A stretch of 64,000 nt of DNA. Source: Podospora pseudocomata (Eukaryota > Ascomycota > Sordariomycetes > Sordariales > Podosporaceae). The translations under genes were made by a program, and so were the position numbers. Below the pieces are notes generated by a model, which saw only the letters and a program-made list of their open reading frames with translations, made no database searches and was not told the origin of the DNA. How positions within the stretch are numbered: the stretch's first letter is position 1; each line of letters opens with the position of its first letter. Below, piece by piece: positions 10,526-21,110 of the stretch. The stretch lies in NCBI RefSeq assembly GCF_035222375.1, contig NW_026946365.1, forward strand, positions 1 to 64,000, written 5' to 3'.

Positions 10526-10904
10526 TAAAGCCCAGCCCCTTTTTAGGGATGGGATTCCTCGCACAGCGATCATAAATTAGACAAACCATAGACGAGCATA
10601 ACATACTGAATGGACTGTGAGTGTGTTCCAGTCTTGCCATGGGGAGAGTATAACATCCCAGTACATCATTTCAACTTAATCACAACCATCGTGGTAATTG
10701 AGAACATCAACCGGTACTGTATTCTCAGAGAGCTAAAGAAACTGCAGATTCTGGTGACAAATTCACAAACGAGTGTTGAATAAGAAAAGCCCGTCAGTCA
10801 CACTGCGCTCCAAAACTACCTGATCTTACTCCACGCTTCCCACATATCATTCACTCTTCTTCTGTTGCAACATGACGAAGGCAAAGCTTGCCTTTCCCGT
10901 TTCT
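10526..10904. other. Intergenic, no gene seen
   Basis: No coding or RNA features were recognised. This is the boundary between the repeat zone and the first unique gene, and the downstream side of the small secreted protein gene. Confidence 0.5.
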
Positions 10905-11471
10905 CTACCAACAAATGAAGGAGTTGATCCGATCATTCCACCCAACAGTCGTCAAGTCCGCAATACCAGGATTGTAGATAGGTCCGTACCAATCTCCAGT
11001 GCACCAGTCGCCACTGGGAATTTTTGTCTCAGCTTCATTCTTCAAATGTTGGACAATGGGAACTTACTCGTAGATCCAGCACACAAGGGGTGAGTCTGGT
11101 CCAAAGGACGAGATGACGTTTTTCCAGGCGGGGACCAAGTCAGCACAGGCTCCGCGATTGACTGGGCTGATATATGCGCTGGTTCCGCCCCAGTAGATGT
11201 GGACAGTCACATAGACACCCTGGCGAGCCTCACTGTATGCATATTGTCAGCTGCATCTGTATGCAAAATCTTGGTCAACATACATCTCCCTCTTGACAGC
11301 GGCAACTTCATCAATATCGGTGATGGGAGTGACCTTTTCATACGACAAAGGGGGCGGTGAAGGTTGAAGACCGCGTGCGGCATTGGCCACAGGAGAAACA
11401 CCTGGGGCGGGGGCGGCAGCAACAAGACTTGCCAGAGCGGCAAAGGCGCTGAAGAGAGTTGAAACCTTCAT
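10905..11471 (-). CDS. Small secreted protein, 153 aa, two introns, effector-like
   Basis: I propose three exons, 11471-11284, 11232-11068 and 11013-10905, joined by GTATGT...ACAG and GTAAGT...CCAG introns with CTGAC/CTGAG-like branch sites. The phases agree across all joins. The product starts MKVSTLFSAFAALASLVAA, a clear signal peptide, then a Pro/Ser-rich propeptide-like stretch with KRE near residue 60. The mature part of about 90 residues has four cysteines (GACADL, LVCWIY, GDWCTGDW, SFICW). Its C-terminus, with GDW.TGDWYG, a proline-glycine and WNDRINSFICW, resembles the second Greek-key motif of beta/gamma-crystallin folds; this is inference. It probably acts outside the cell. Its subtelomeric position is typical of fast-evolving secreted proteins. 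Confidence 0.8.
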
Positions 11472-12903
11472 GTTGGTGAGACTGGATAGAAGATTTGTGG
11501 ATAAGGCGAGAATGTTGCTGATGATGGGTTGAGGAGCAAGACGTGAGAACTGTCTCCATTTATAGTTTTTCCCAGCCAAATACCGGTATCCTCCTTAGAC
11601 CTCTACAAGTAGTTATTTGAACCGATGGTCCTGCGCTGAAGTGTTGCCTTTCTGAGATCAATATTGATCATTCCTGCATACCTATGTGATTATTCGGATG
11701 CAGAGGCTGCAGCCAAGATGCAGGCAGCTGATCCAATGTCCAACAATTCACAGTCTCTAAACATACCTAGTCTAAGGCTTGCAACAAACACACCAACTAC
11801 AGGAACCACTAGAGTCCATGACACACAGTTTCACAATGCAGGCAGCTTATTCACGTTTGTAAGGTAGTCATCCAATATTCACGCCTTAATGCAACCTGAG
11901 GTTTTGTATAGTCTGGCATAGACTAAACTAGAATAGTCCCCAACTCTGCCTCCTATCCCCTCCGTCACCGCCATGATCCCGCAGATTCAGCTCAATCAAA
12001 TTTCTCCCTCGTATGATAGAACCAAACCTAGCAAATCAATGAAGACGGCATGGCTTGCACGACGGAAAGTTCAGCCACAAGGTCACCGCGACCCCATGAT
12101 TAGGTATTCTTCTTTCTGGACGTAACTTACTCTAACCATCTCAACAGCAGGCCACGGGCTGTATAGTCTGTGCCGTTTCCCTGAGACGCAAGACCGTTCG
12201 TGGGAACCTCTGCACTGCATCTCCGGTTTGGTCCCTGCATGTAGCAAAGATTTGGTGTGGGGTAGTCATGCATATGGCTGACATGCATTAGCACAAGGTT
12301 GCTATCGCTTGTAAGGCAATAGCAATACCAAAAACAGTTTCCACGGCAAGAGTTGCGAGCCTCTCAAACAGCAGGATCTGCTAGCTTTGATATTTGTCAA
12401 CAATCAACAGACCAATTAGAGAGTTGGCACATGCTCGTTTGCCAAAGTCCCTATCTAATTCAGACGGATTCTGTTGGGCTGGTGACCTAGGAAAGTCACT
12501 GGCTGCGAAGATGAGGCCAAAATTGGCCAGAAAATGGTAAACAAATTAGTATTACAGTAGTTGGTTGTTAATTAAAAGGAAAACAGTAAGAAAATCCAGC
12601 CCCAAGAGCAAACCGGTGTGGGTCTGGGAAAACCCAGGCCCTTCAGTGTCCCACAGATTCTGTCAAAACACCAAGTCTGAAGGTGGTGTTGGTGGCGCTC
12701 TCGTTTATGCTTACACACCTGCTGACAGATGGCTAAGCATGTGAAGCTGTCCCATTAAGGGTGACAGAATGGACCAAACTAGTGGTTGGATAACTCACAT
12801 GCATCATATTGTCAGAGATGAGTCCGTATGTAGACGACACCGGGGTTATGGATATAAGGGGTAATCGAGGCATTGCAACTTCAGCGGTTCAAATACTCCC
12901 GTT
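11472..12903. other. Intergenic, 1.4 kb, no gene seen
   Basis: Only short shadow frames occur. No coding motif, tRNA or obvious repeat was recognised. The part next to 11472 should carry the promoter of the small secreted protein gene. Confidence 0.5.
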
Positions 12904-14662
12904 CTATATGAGCAAAATACGCCGGGATGTGCCGTAACCCGTCCAGCACAACCGTTTCATATTCCTTCCAATCAGACCACCCCGCCCAGAGAAATTGCCC
13001 ACACGACGAAACGCTGGCTGACCATCTTCTTCTCCCGCTTCAAGTATAACAATTTCAAGAGTCTGCTCCCCTTCTTTGCGAAAATGTCGACAATGCCCGA
13101 GGACTAACAAGTAGGCTGGAGCAGTTTGGTAGCCTTCTGTCCCATGATCTTCCACGTCTGGTTGAAAATATCCTCGTACCTTGCACTTTGCTTCTGTGTC
13201 CATGACATCGACTGTAAAAGAGAGGGATCCACCTTTTCCACATTTGCCATTTTTCTCATCCTCCACCACAATCTTCACCAAAACTCCCGTGATATCCACT
13301 GTGTCCCTACCTGAGCCATAAGGGTTCTCTGACGCCAGCTGCCTCGAAATATGGTGTATCGTTGCAGAAGAGACGAAAAGCGTAAACCTCTCGGGGTTCG
13401 GTACAAAACCGACTCTCCCGGTAACAGACCCAAAAGACCATGATGGAGCTGAGCCCACTGGCAAACGGTGGCTTGCTTGCTTGCGTTTTGGATTTGGTTT
13501 GTGTCTCCAAAGCAGTCCTCAAACCGCATGATCAGAGAGGATTCCGTAATAGTATTGCTGCGAAGTAACACGGCAGAGACGGTCGGCAATTCCGGCGAGT
13601 GCTGTGAGCCGGTCTGTCTCAACGGTCAAACACCTGGCCGAGAATTCAAGAACAACAAGCTGCCGGTGTAAGTGAACAATACTGGACATGTTACCCCGAG
13701 CTTCCTGGACGAGCGGACCGTGTATCTGTGTCAACATGTTGTCATGTCCCGTTTCGACTTAGTGTTGGCATTCGGTCTCTGTCCACGTCTTGATGGGGTT
13801 GACAAATGCCCTGCGAAAGACCAGGAACTGCTTGGGGACGCTACCCCAGAGTCGGCTCGCAAGACACCTCTTCGCTGCATTGGTGTAAATACTAGCCATC
13901 CTCGATGCCTCTTTTGCCCAATCCTCTTGACTGTCTTGCATGATGCAGAGCGTGTCGATCCAGAGATATGGTATACCAAGAGCTCTTGTTTTCCTCACTG
14001 CGTCCCGGAAAGTCTGAGGAAGATCGTCCAGCAGGAATCTGTCTTTCCAGATGGAAAAGGTTTTTGCTGTCAGCTTGACCTTGGTCGGCATAGACCATCC
14101 CCAACAAATGACTCAGTGCAATGTACGTTCCTCGAGACCCTTCCGGTGGTGTGCATAGTTGGATGCGGTTGGGGTTTGCAGTGGACTGATGGGCAGAGAT
14201 AACTCTGGTAGGAAGCTGGGGGTTGGCAGGCCCAGAGCACTCAGAGTGGTGTTTTCGGCAATCATTCAACCATTCCTTGGCCAGATGCCAACATTCTGGA
14301 GAGTCTGAATGGTTGGCGAGCCATCTAGCCCAGCCAATACCCCTTCCTATTCCTTGCTCTTCCACCCGCTTGCAAATCCTGTCGCGGGTGCTTGAGTGTC
14401 AAAACAGCTCCAGGACGTGAACGCTGTTGTTGGCAATTTTGACATGGATCTGCAGAGGATCTCGAGGTTCAAGTGATGCTGGACAATCCACCAGTAAATC
14501 CAAAGCGAGTACCTGCTCCTGGAAGAAGTGTGAAGTCATAGAAAAAAGCAAGCCACACCCTGTGCATCCGGTGATGGCTGTGGCCTTGACCAGTTCAGAA
14601 TCAACCTCTGGCAGACTAACGTTGAGATGGAAACATATTTGACATGTGGTGGTATTGTCCAT
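12904..14662 (-). pseudogene. Heterokaryon incompatibility (HET) domain gene, decayed
   Basis: HET proteins act in fungal non-self recognition, where incompatible alleles trigger cell death of fused cells. The N-terminus MDNTTTCQICFHLN with GCTGCGLLFSM is the usual CxxC lead-in. Then come CRKHHSECSG and LPTRVI, YIALSH, and the HET core GIPYLWIDTLCIMQDSQEDW with MASIYTNAAKR. The C-terminal half keeps the family signature (RCLTVETDRLTALAGIA, then SAPSWSFGSV). The whole length is recognisable but carries about four breaks in the reading, including TGA stops at positions compatible with C-to-T change, so it is not expected to make a full protein. Confidence 0.85.
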
Positions 14663-14770
14663 GGCGTTCGCAATGCTGAAGCAGATGGAAAAATCATGGT
14701 CATGGATATCCTGATACAATGTTTTGGGGCCATTAAAAGCTCTGACGACTGGCGTCATGCAGGCTGACTC

Positions 14771-16169
14771 CTAGGCGTTCCGATAGGGCGCATTATGTGA
14801 CAGTGTGGCTTGGAAGTATTGGCAAGCTGCATGAGGCATTTCGACGTCCAGATGTCTATCTACTATGCTGCTGAGTAAAACTAGTTCATGGAGGGTAGCC
14901 AGACTAGGTAGACCAACGGACTGTTTCTGTGCTTTAAACATGATTGTTCTCGCAATAAAGACCCCCCCCTGCCACTCTGATTTTCGCGTACCCTCGTCTA
15001 CATAGCAACGCCCGGCAATTGTTTGAGCCCTGGTGTTAATACGGTCAGTATCAGATGACAAGCGAACAAGGCTTTCCTTACATCCTGAAAAGTCCTCTCT
15101 GACGAAATCACGAACAGTGCACTTGTTCTGCTGTGCAATGGTCTGAGACTTGAGCATGGGCGCGCTGACGTAGGTGTGCGCGTCCATGGCTCTTTGGAGC
15201 GAGTCCCCCTCCCAGCCAAAGACGTAGTCGGCATGATTGGCGAAGCCACTGCCATCTCCGCTCGACCAGAAAAATGGCTGGCTGCCATCAGCAGGCCAGT
15301 CTTCCTTGTTGTTAAAGGCACGTGTGTCCCACACTGTTTCGAGCAAGATCTGGGGCAGCCGCACAGGATGGGAAGCTGGGCATCGGCCTCCGGACTCAAA
15401 TGTGCCTGTCTCGGGGTAGGCAACATGGTCTCTGTGGTTGGGAGAATCCAGGTTGACACCATCCCAGCAAGTCGGGAACCGATGGTTCGCCATGATTCCA
15501 CCGCGGCAGGGAGTTGGGGGGAAGCTGATGTACTCGGGGGCACGGCTAGCCTGGCTCTCCATGCAGGTAAAGGTCAGTTGGCGCCAGTCTCTGGCTTGGT
15601 CTCGCGTGCTGTATGATGGGTCGCCAACCAGCATGCGAAAGCCGGGCTTGAAAGCGGTGACCTTTGACTTTTGTGCTGTGTCGAAAAGGGCATCGCTCAT
15701 GTAGTAAACAACCTACACTGGATGTTAGCAGCTTTCAGCATGCGCATTAACAAACTTACCATGCCGCCATTGGTTCCCTCCATACCATTCTGGGCAATCT
15801 GGGGCACTCTCTTAAAGGTGCCATTCCTGGCACGGAAGAACATAACGGCTGTCCAGTAGTTGGAAAAGTCTTCGGTGAACTGGCAGGACGTGCATGTTGA
15901 GAGCTTGGGGAGATCGAACCCGTCTTTCGGGTCCATGGAGATATTGAAAGAGTTCTATTGGCACTGCAGGTTAGCTTCTTGGAAATGTTGTAGCAGGCAA
16001 GTGGTCTACATACACCTCCAATAATTTGATGAAGATGGGGCGATGGGCTTTGGCCGGGATTCACCAACGGATCTAGCCTCTGTACTGTCAGCTGGGAGCA
16101 CCCAAACCGAAGCAAAGCCTGGGTGGGCGACAGCAGCCCAGAGGCGGCGAGAATGGCGTTCCACTTCAT
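14771..16169 (-). CDS. DUF1996 (WSC-associated) secreted protein, 430 aa
   Basis: Three exons, 16169-16014, 15954-15760 and 15712-14771, are joined by GTATGT...ATAG and GTAAGT...GTAG introns with CTAAC branch sites. The signal peptide begins MKWNAILAASGLLSPTQA. The DUF1996 hallmarks are all present: RLDPLVNPG, SPHLHQIIGGNSFNISM, CTSCQF, DFSNYWTAVMFFRARNG, GDPSYST and a MANHRFPTCWDGVNLDSPNH segment with conserved Cys. DUF1996 proteins are secreted, often wall-associated, and of unknown activity. There is no WSC domain here. The C-terminal 100 residues are less conserved. It reads intact, unlike the HET gene next to it. Confidence 0.93.
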
Positions 16170-16851
16170 GGCGTGGATGGTAGGGAATAGGCACACAGGA
16201 GATCTCTTGACCAAAACCAGCAGGAGGATCAGACTGAAAAGAGTGTGAAAGGCCTGGGGTAGATATGGCAGTGGAAATGCTCAACCTGCTTGGAACAATG
16301 ACTGCCGATCTAACAATACCAGTCTATCCACGAATTAGATGGGTGCTCTAAATTAGGCCTTCAAGACGTGTTGTTTAATAGAGTAGCACTATATTTCGGT
16401 TCGTGAACCGAGCGATAGTGGGTTTTGATGACGGGTAATATGCCATGCGCATCTCAACCCCGGGAGTTGGAGAAGTGGCAATAGTACTGAGCCCAGCTTC
16501 TGTTCAGTCCAGATCCCATGACGCATAGCCCGAGTCCTACTGTGACTATTCTCTGCCAATAATCACTTTGTAGATTGACCCGGCGTCGACTCCTCGGCCT
16601 CCTGGTTGGCTAGTCAAGAGAGGTGCTATATGAGCGGCTGTATTCCCATTCGACAGGAAAACTGCCGACTGGGTATAATCACAAACCATGCGCCGGATCC
16701 ATTGCCGACGGAGTCGCCTTGTCATTGAGCCACACCCTCAGCGCGAGTGGAATCCAGCAAGTATATCTGAACATGCGTCTCAAGCGAGGTTTTGTGCGAT
16801 TCCACATCACCACATCGGTTCCTACTTACTCTGCCCTTCACCAAACACACG
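16170..16851. promoter_or_regulatory. Divergent intergenic region between two secreted-protein genes
   Basis: The region separates the DUF1996 gene (leftward) from a small Cys-rich secreted protein (rightward), so it should hold both promoters. Its one striking element is the palindrome described at 16387-16420. No coding sequence was recognised. Confidence 0.55.
16387..16420. promoter_or_regulatory. 34-bp interrupted palindrome with CGG-N8-CCG core
   Basis: CACTAT, 3 nt, TCGGTTC, GT, GAACCGA, 3 nt, ATAGTG: both arms match perfectly apart from the facing 3-nt loops. The core includes CGG-N8-CCG, the everted or inverted triplet form recognised by Zn(II)2Cys6 regulators. Binding is inference only. 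Confidence 0.5.
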
Positions 16852-17180
16852 ATGCAGCTGTCCCTCGGTCTCCTCGCCCTGTGGGCTTCCACGTCCCTAG
16901 GACAGTCGATGCAGGAGTGCACACGAGAGCTCGCCAGGACAGATGAATGCGCCGATGTTATCAACCCCAATGCGTGCTACAACATGTACCGGTTCAACAG
17001 CGCGCGAACATTGTCATGTATCGAAGGCAAGGATGATGCCGAAAGAAAGAGAAAGGTAGACTTGGCCCAAAGATTTGATGTGTTGACCTCAAGGTACTGA
17101 CATATTGCTAGGCTTGCATGTGTTGCACGTGTGTTGGGACCGTCATGTGCAACTGGCTGCGGACGAATCGTTACTGTTGA
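16852..17180 (+). CDS. Small secreted Cys-rich protein, 90 aa, effector-like
   Basis: Two exons, 16852-17055 and 17112-17180, are joined by a 56-nt GTAGAC...CTAG intron with a CTGAC branch site; phases fit. The product begins MQLSLGLLALWASTSLGQS, a signal peptide of about 18 residues. The mature part has ten cysteines in two blocks: four spaced ones (MQEC, TDEC, NAC, LSC), a basic linker (ERKRK), then CMCCTC, VMCNW and a terminal RYC. No known domain is recognised. Size, secretion and Cys content match an effector or antimicrobial-type protein. If the intron were not spliced, the frame would end at 17100 without the CMCCTC block. Confidence 0.72.
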
Positions 17181-17248
17181 GGGTCGATGTTGGGAAACCC
17201 GGATGCATCTACAAGCAATCTTTTATTCTTCAATACTCAACATAAAAA

Positions 17249-17956
17249 TCAGCTACTCAAAGCAGGCAGTTCTCGTGCCCATTTTCCCTCATTCTCAGCC
17301 CAGTCGGCGAGCCACTTGGCCAGAATTGATCTGTTCAACTTTCCCGTCCAGGCGTTGCTCACCGGGCCAGCTTGAGCCTCACCCTTTTCACGGTCCGCCC
17401 TCCAAGCCGTCTCATCGCTTCCTCCCAGGAGTATGGGCAACCTAAAGATGGTCCAGTAGATGTCTGCTTCCTCCTTGAAAACATTGGCAATCCCAAGCAT
17501 GGCATTATATCCGGCTGGGAACATCCAGCTCACGCCTGTTCGCAGAATCCACCTCGAAAAGACGGCAGTGTCGTCCTCTGTATAGATGGAGATCGTGCCC
17601 ATTGCAGCAATGCGCTTGATCCCGTGCTTCTTCATCACGGGCAGCACGTGGTTTTCATAGAATGCCGGATATGGAAGTGGTGTACGAGACGACATGGACT
17701 CCTGGATTGGGCCCATGAGGGATATGATTGCGCTGCACTGAGCAACGGCTTCACCGAGGGCTGCGTCATCGTCGATCTGGCCATGCACCACCTGAAGATT
17801 GTCGGGGTTGGAAGACACGAGATCGGCTGGGATTTTGGAAGCGGAGGTTGGGCGCACAAAGGCGATAACTCGCTTCTTGCGATGAAGAAGCTCGCGGAGA
17901 AGGCAGATGCCGGAGGGCCCGGTCGAGCCCAGAATGAGGATTGGTTTGTCTGCCAT
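17249..17956 (-). CDS. NAD(P)-binding NmrA/atypical SDR family protein, 235 aa
   Basis: A single-exon gene. The N-terminus PILILGSTGPSGICLLREL is the Rossmann GxxGxxG-like nucleotide-binding loop. VIAFVRPTSASK follows as the second strand with the basic residue that favours NADP. The mid-region has QVVHGQIDDDAAL and SAIISLMGP, the usual fold landmarks of biliverdin-reductase-B/NmrA-like proteins. The substrate is unknown. It could be a redox-sensing regulator rather than an enzyme, since the YxxxK pair of classical SDRs is not seen. The length fits the small members of this family. Confidence 0.88.
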   Translation of the reverse strand: MADKPILILGSTGPSGICLLRELLHRKKRVIAFVRPTSASKIPADLVSSNPDNLQVVHGQIDDDAALGEAVAQCSAIISLMGPIQESMSSRTPLPYPAFYENHVLPVMKKHGIKRIAAMGTISIYTEDDTAVFSRWILRTGVSWMFPAGYNAMLGIANVFKEEADIYWTIFRLPILLGGSDETAWRADREKGEAQAGPVSNAWTGKLNRSILAKWLADWAENEGKWARELPALSS

Positions 17957-18181
17957 CAGATATGATCGCCAGCTGAAAAAATGCTGAACTACCTAGTTGC
18001 GAGACTGATGACATGGCGCGCGGAGGTCTTATCTTACCACGGGTCTGTGGGTGAGTGAGTAAGCAAGTGGGAGAAGGCAGAATAAATTAATCATCGGTGG
18101 GGCTTTTCTCCACTCACCCCGAACCAATCATTGGACACAATACACAATTATCCATTTCTTGGTGATTCCTCACAAGCCATG

Positions 18182-19479
18182 CTATACTTCGTGTACCTGT
18201 ATCTGCAGCCTGTTGCTTTTTGGTTCTTTTGGGGCAGCCGGCGCATGAGTAGGCCGAAAGGTGTGTGGAGCATAGACGGCTGTGTTGGTGTCCCACAGCG
18301 TCTCCTCGCTCTGCGCTCGAGCTTGGTCTTCCAAGTCACTCCGTTCCCAGAGAGAGAGCTCGGCAGTGAGCATCGTCTCGGTTGCTCCAAAGCTCTTATT
18401 TTCCTTGGAGAAAGCAGACGACTTGTGCATTTTGTAGGTGTCTTTTTGCAGTGTTCGCGTTGTATGGGAGTAAAGGCTTCGGAAAGAGGCGGCACAGGCG
18501 ACCGTGATTACTGTGAAATCTACATGTTAGACCTGCCCCTTGTCAATAGGAATCAATCTCACTCAATGTCATCTCAATCGTCCACAACAACATCCGACTT
18601 AGGCCCGGGAGGTGGATTGATGGCCATACGCGTTTCACATAATCGCTGCCACCAACATGGCAACAGTGAGACAACAGATCCCGCTAAGCATGAGCTTCTT
18701 CTTCCAAGGTATGGATGCGCGCCAGACGATATTGCCGGAAACCACAATAACCAAGACATCTGACGAGATATCCATGGCCATCTGAACGTAGCTCCGAGTG
18801 ATTGTGACATTCTTGATGTCTGTCGCTCGACATTTTACTGTAAGAGTCAGTCAGCTATCAATATCAAGCGAGGGAAGCCTCCACTAACCGATGATGTCAA
18901 ATCAACTGGCGGCGAAGCATTGAAAGTCCAGCATGCCGATTGTGACACCGTAGCTCGCCAGAATGTAGACGAGCACGCACCACCACAGGATTTGCTTATG
19001 CCGAATCTGCTTCCCAAGTCCGTGAAAGAGGACCATAAAGGCCAGCTTGATGAGCCACAACGATGTCCAAGTACACATGTAGCTTGCTGTGATTCCGCGA
19101 AGACCTTCGGTGGCCTTGTCCATAAAAGTCATGACCACAGATAGGTCGAAGTCATCGACATTTCAATCATGAGATAAAGGTTCTGGGCCAAGACGGTCCA
19201 TAAGAGTGAGCAAGCAAGGCAGAGGATAAGTGAGGCAATGACCAGGCAGTCATCCGCCTTGAGCCTCTTTAATAGTCTGAGACGAAGATAAATCCGGGTT
19301 GCTACTATCATGATTGAGAATGCTGTCCCCGACCACATAAGCCCCTGGTGTAAAAGATGTGTGCGAGTAAGGTATTGTCTGACAGATAATCATTGGACTC
19401 GATGACATACCAGCAATGTTGCATGGGGAATGACTGGGTCTTTGAGCTGCGAGCCCACCAATAGGCCGAGGTCAGACAT
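18182..19479 (-). pseudogene. Fungal rhodopsin-like/PTH11-type seven-TM protein gene, decayed
   Basis: Integral membrane proteins of this family (PTH11-related, without the CFEM domain) are thought to act as surface receptors. Exon 1 (19479-19411) encodes MSDLGLLVGSQLKDP. The next exon, from 19344, gives GLMWSGTAFSIM, TRIYLRLRLLKRLKADD, then TWTSLWLIKLAFMVLF. After a GTTAGT intron come CRATDIKNV and MDISSDVLVIVVSGNIVWR, a DI.sD helix typical of the family, and WKKKLMLSG. A Ser/Glu-rich cytoplasmic tail ends at 18182. The family order is complete, but there is one change of frame in the second helix region and about two TGA stops in otherwise conserved positions, so I call it a pseudogene. Confidence 0.78.
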
Positions 19480-19858
19480 GTTCAAACCTGAGGACAAAAG
19501 AGTTATGGTGTCCGGAGCCACAATGTCAAGTCTCAGACCTTTGGAAATGCCTCGAAATTATATCTCGGTGCTGTGCGATGGACTCATCTCACTCAGTCGC
19601 CTTTGCGTCTTTGTTGGCTCACATAGGTGGTGTTGATCCATCACCTAGTTGCATGAAGAGCATTGCGTTGGCAGCTGTGCCACGTTTAGATCATTGCAAG
19701 ACGCCTTGGGTCAATCATGGTGTTGTCGCTATTGCTGAACGCCACCCCCCTGCATTGCATCAACAGCAGTGTTTGGAAAAGCTTGCGGATCTTTATTTTT
19801 TTTCTCACTAAATCATCTGTCTGGTTGGCTCATCTGCATCTCGAGATCCAACTCACGG
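19480..19858. other. Intergenic, no gene seen
   Basis: This is the upstream side of the rhodopsin-like gene and the downstream side of the next gene. No coding motif or repeat was recognised. Confidence 0.45.
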
Positions 19859-20435
19859 TTACTGAATCCACCAGTCCACCAAATACCCTGTGGCAAATGC
19901 AAAAACGCCCTTGTGCAGCAAATCCACGACTTGCTCGTCTACCGGCCAGGTCCAAGGCAAAGCTCCAACGCCCGTCCAATTTTCCAGCGTCTGGTCAATC
20001 AACAGCCTAACACCCATAAACATAAAGTCGGTGAATGGCCCTCTCATGCCCAAAGAATAACTTGCAACTGCTCTGATCACGGCAGCAGCTGCACCTTGGC
20101 CATAATGCATTGCCATGTTGAGACCCCACAACTGCTGGTCGCTTTGAGGAGTGACCCCAAGCAACCTAGCGAGAGTTTTGGCTGGCACGTAGGAGTTGGG
20201 GCGGCCTGTAAAAAACTGTTCGACTTTTTCGCTAACCGTCATACTGCAATTATTAGCGTTGCAAGTAAACGGCATTGACCTGAATGAGAACTTACGCAGC
20301 AACTCCTAAGAACCCGGCCGACAGACCATATACTATCACTCTACCCCAGGGCATGATGGGCCGAGGACGGATTGGGTCTATGGTCTGGCGCAAGGTTGGT
20401 GCAGATGGGCTTTGGTTAAGAGCTTTGGGGTCCAT
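19859..20435 (-). CDS. Conserved fungal protein of unknown function, 174 aa
   Basis: Two exons, 20435-20296 and 20243-19859, are joined by a GTAAGT...GCAG intron with a GCTAATA branch-like site; phases match. It starts MDPKALNQSPSAPTLRQTID, then a hydrophobic segment (VIVYGLSAGFLGVAA). Further on are GRPNSYVPAKTLARLLGV, MAMHYGQGAAAAVIRAV, RGPFTDFMFMGVRLLIDQTL and a C-terminal DLLHKGVFAFATGYLVDWW. One or two membrane segments are likely. The wording recalls a hypothetical protein seen in many Pezizomycotina, but I know of no assigned role. The reading is intact. Confidence 0.82.
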
Positions 20436-21110
20436 GGTCGGTGATGTGGTCGCCGAGTATTGTGACGATGTAAAGCGATTGCAAGTACGGCGAGGGAAAC
20501 TTTGAGTTCAACAACAAAGCATCCGCTCGATAGTCTGTGACGTCACCACTTACTCATCCTCAAAACAAAAGCTTATCATACGGGGACTGGTAATCGCATA
20601 CTGTATCTGAAAGCTCCAGCAAACAAAAGATTATTTTCATATGTACTGGCGATGTGCAAGGTGAGGTAAAGCGGAAGAGGAGGAAGGGAACGGCTGTTCA
20701 AATTCAGATGTTGACACTGACAGAACGGCACAAAAGGTCACCGACTCGTTGTGTAACTTAACTTCGTCCATAGCATTGATTCCACACTCCGGTTGTGTTT
20801 TTAACAGCTTCGGCCCCAGAATCCTATTGATAGCTATCGAGATGTTTGTTGCATTCCACCTGCGCTTGCCGAGAAGTCGTGCCTTTGCATTGATCGGCCG
20901 AAGGAAGGAAGCGCCAAGCGAAATAACTGCCCCCAACAACAGCATCTTCCTGAGCCATGCGCCCTGCTGTGCCGCATCTTGGCGCCCCCAGCCGACCTGC
21001 ACAGCCAAATCGATGGGACCGGGAGTTGCATCTCGCGAACAATCCTTCCCTCTTCCTACTCCTACTTTTTCTTCTCTAGATCTTGATCCGGCGGTCCTGC
21101 AGCGACCACA
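20436..21110. other. Divergent intergenic region, no gene seen
   Basis: It separates two outward-facing genes and should contain both promoters. A 123-codon leftward open frame inside it (21008-20637) has no recognisable motif and was not accepted. Confidence 0.45.

Noticed and set aside
10872-11093. 73-codon + strand frame near the first small secreted protein
   Set aside because: It covers the 3' exons of the leftward effector-like gene, whose spliced reading with matched phases and Cys pattern is more convincing.
20637-21008. 123-codon leftward frame
   Set aside because: No recognisable motif, in a divergent promoter region between two better supported genes.
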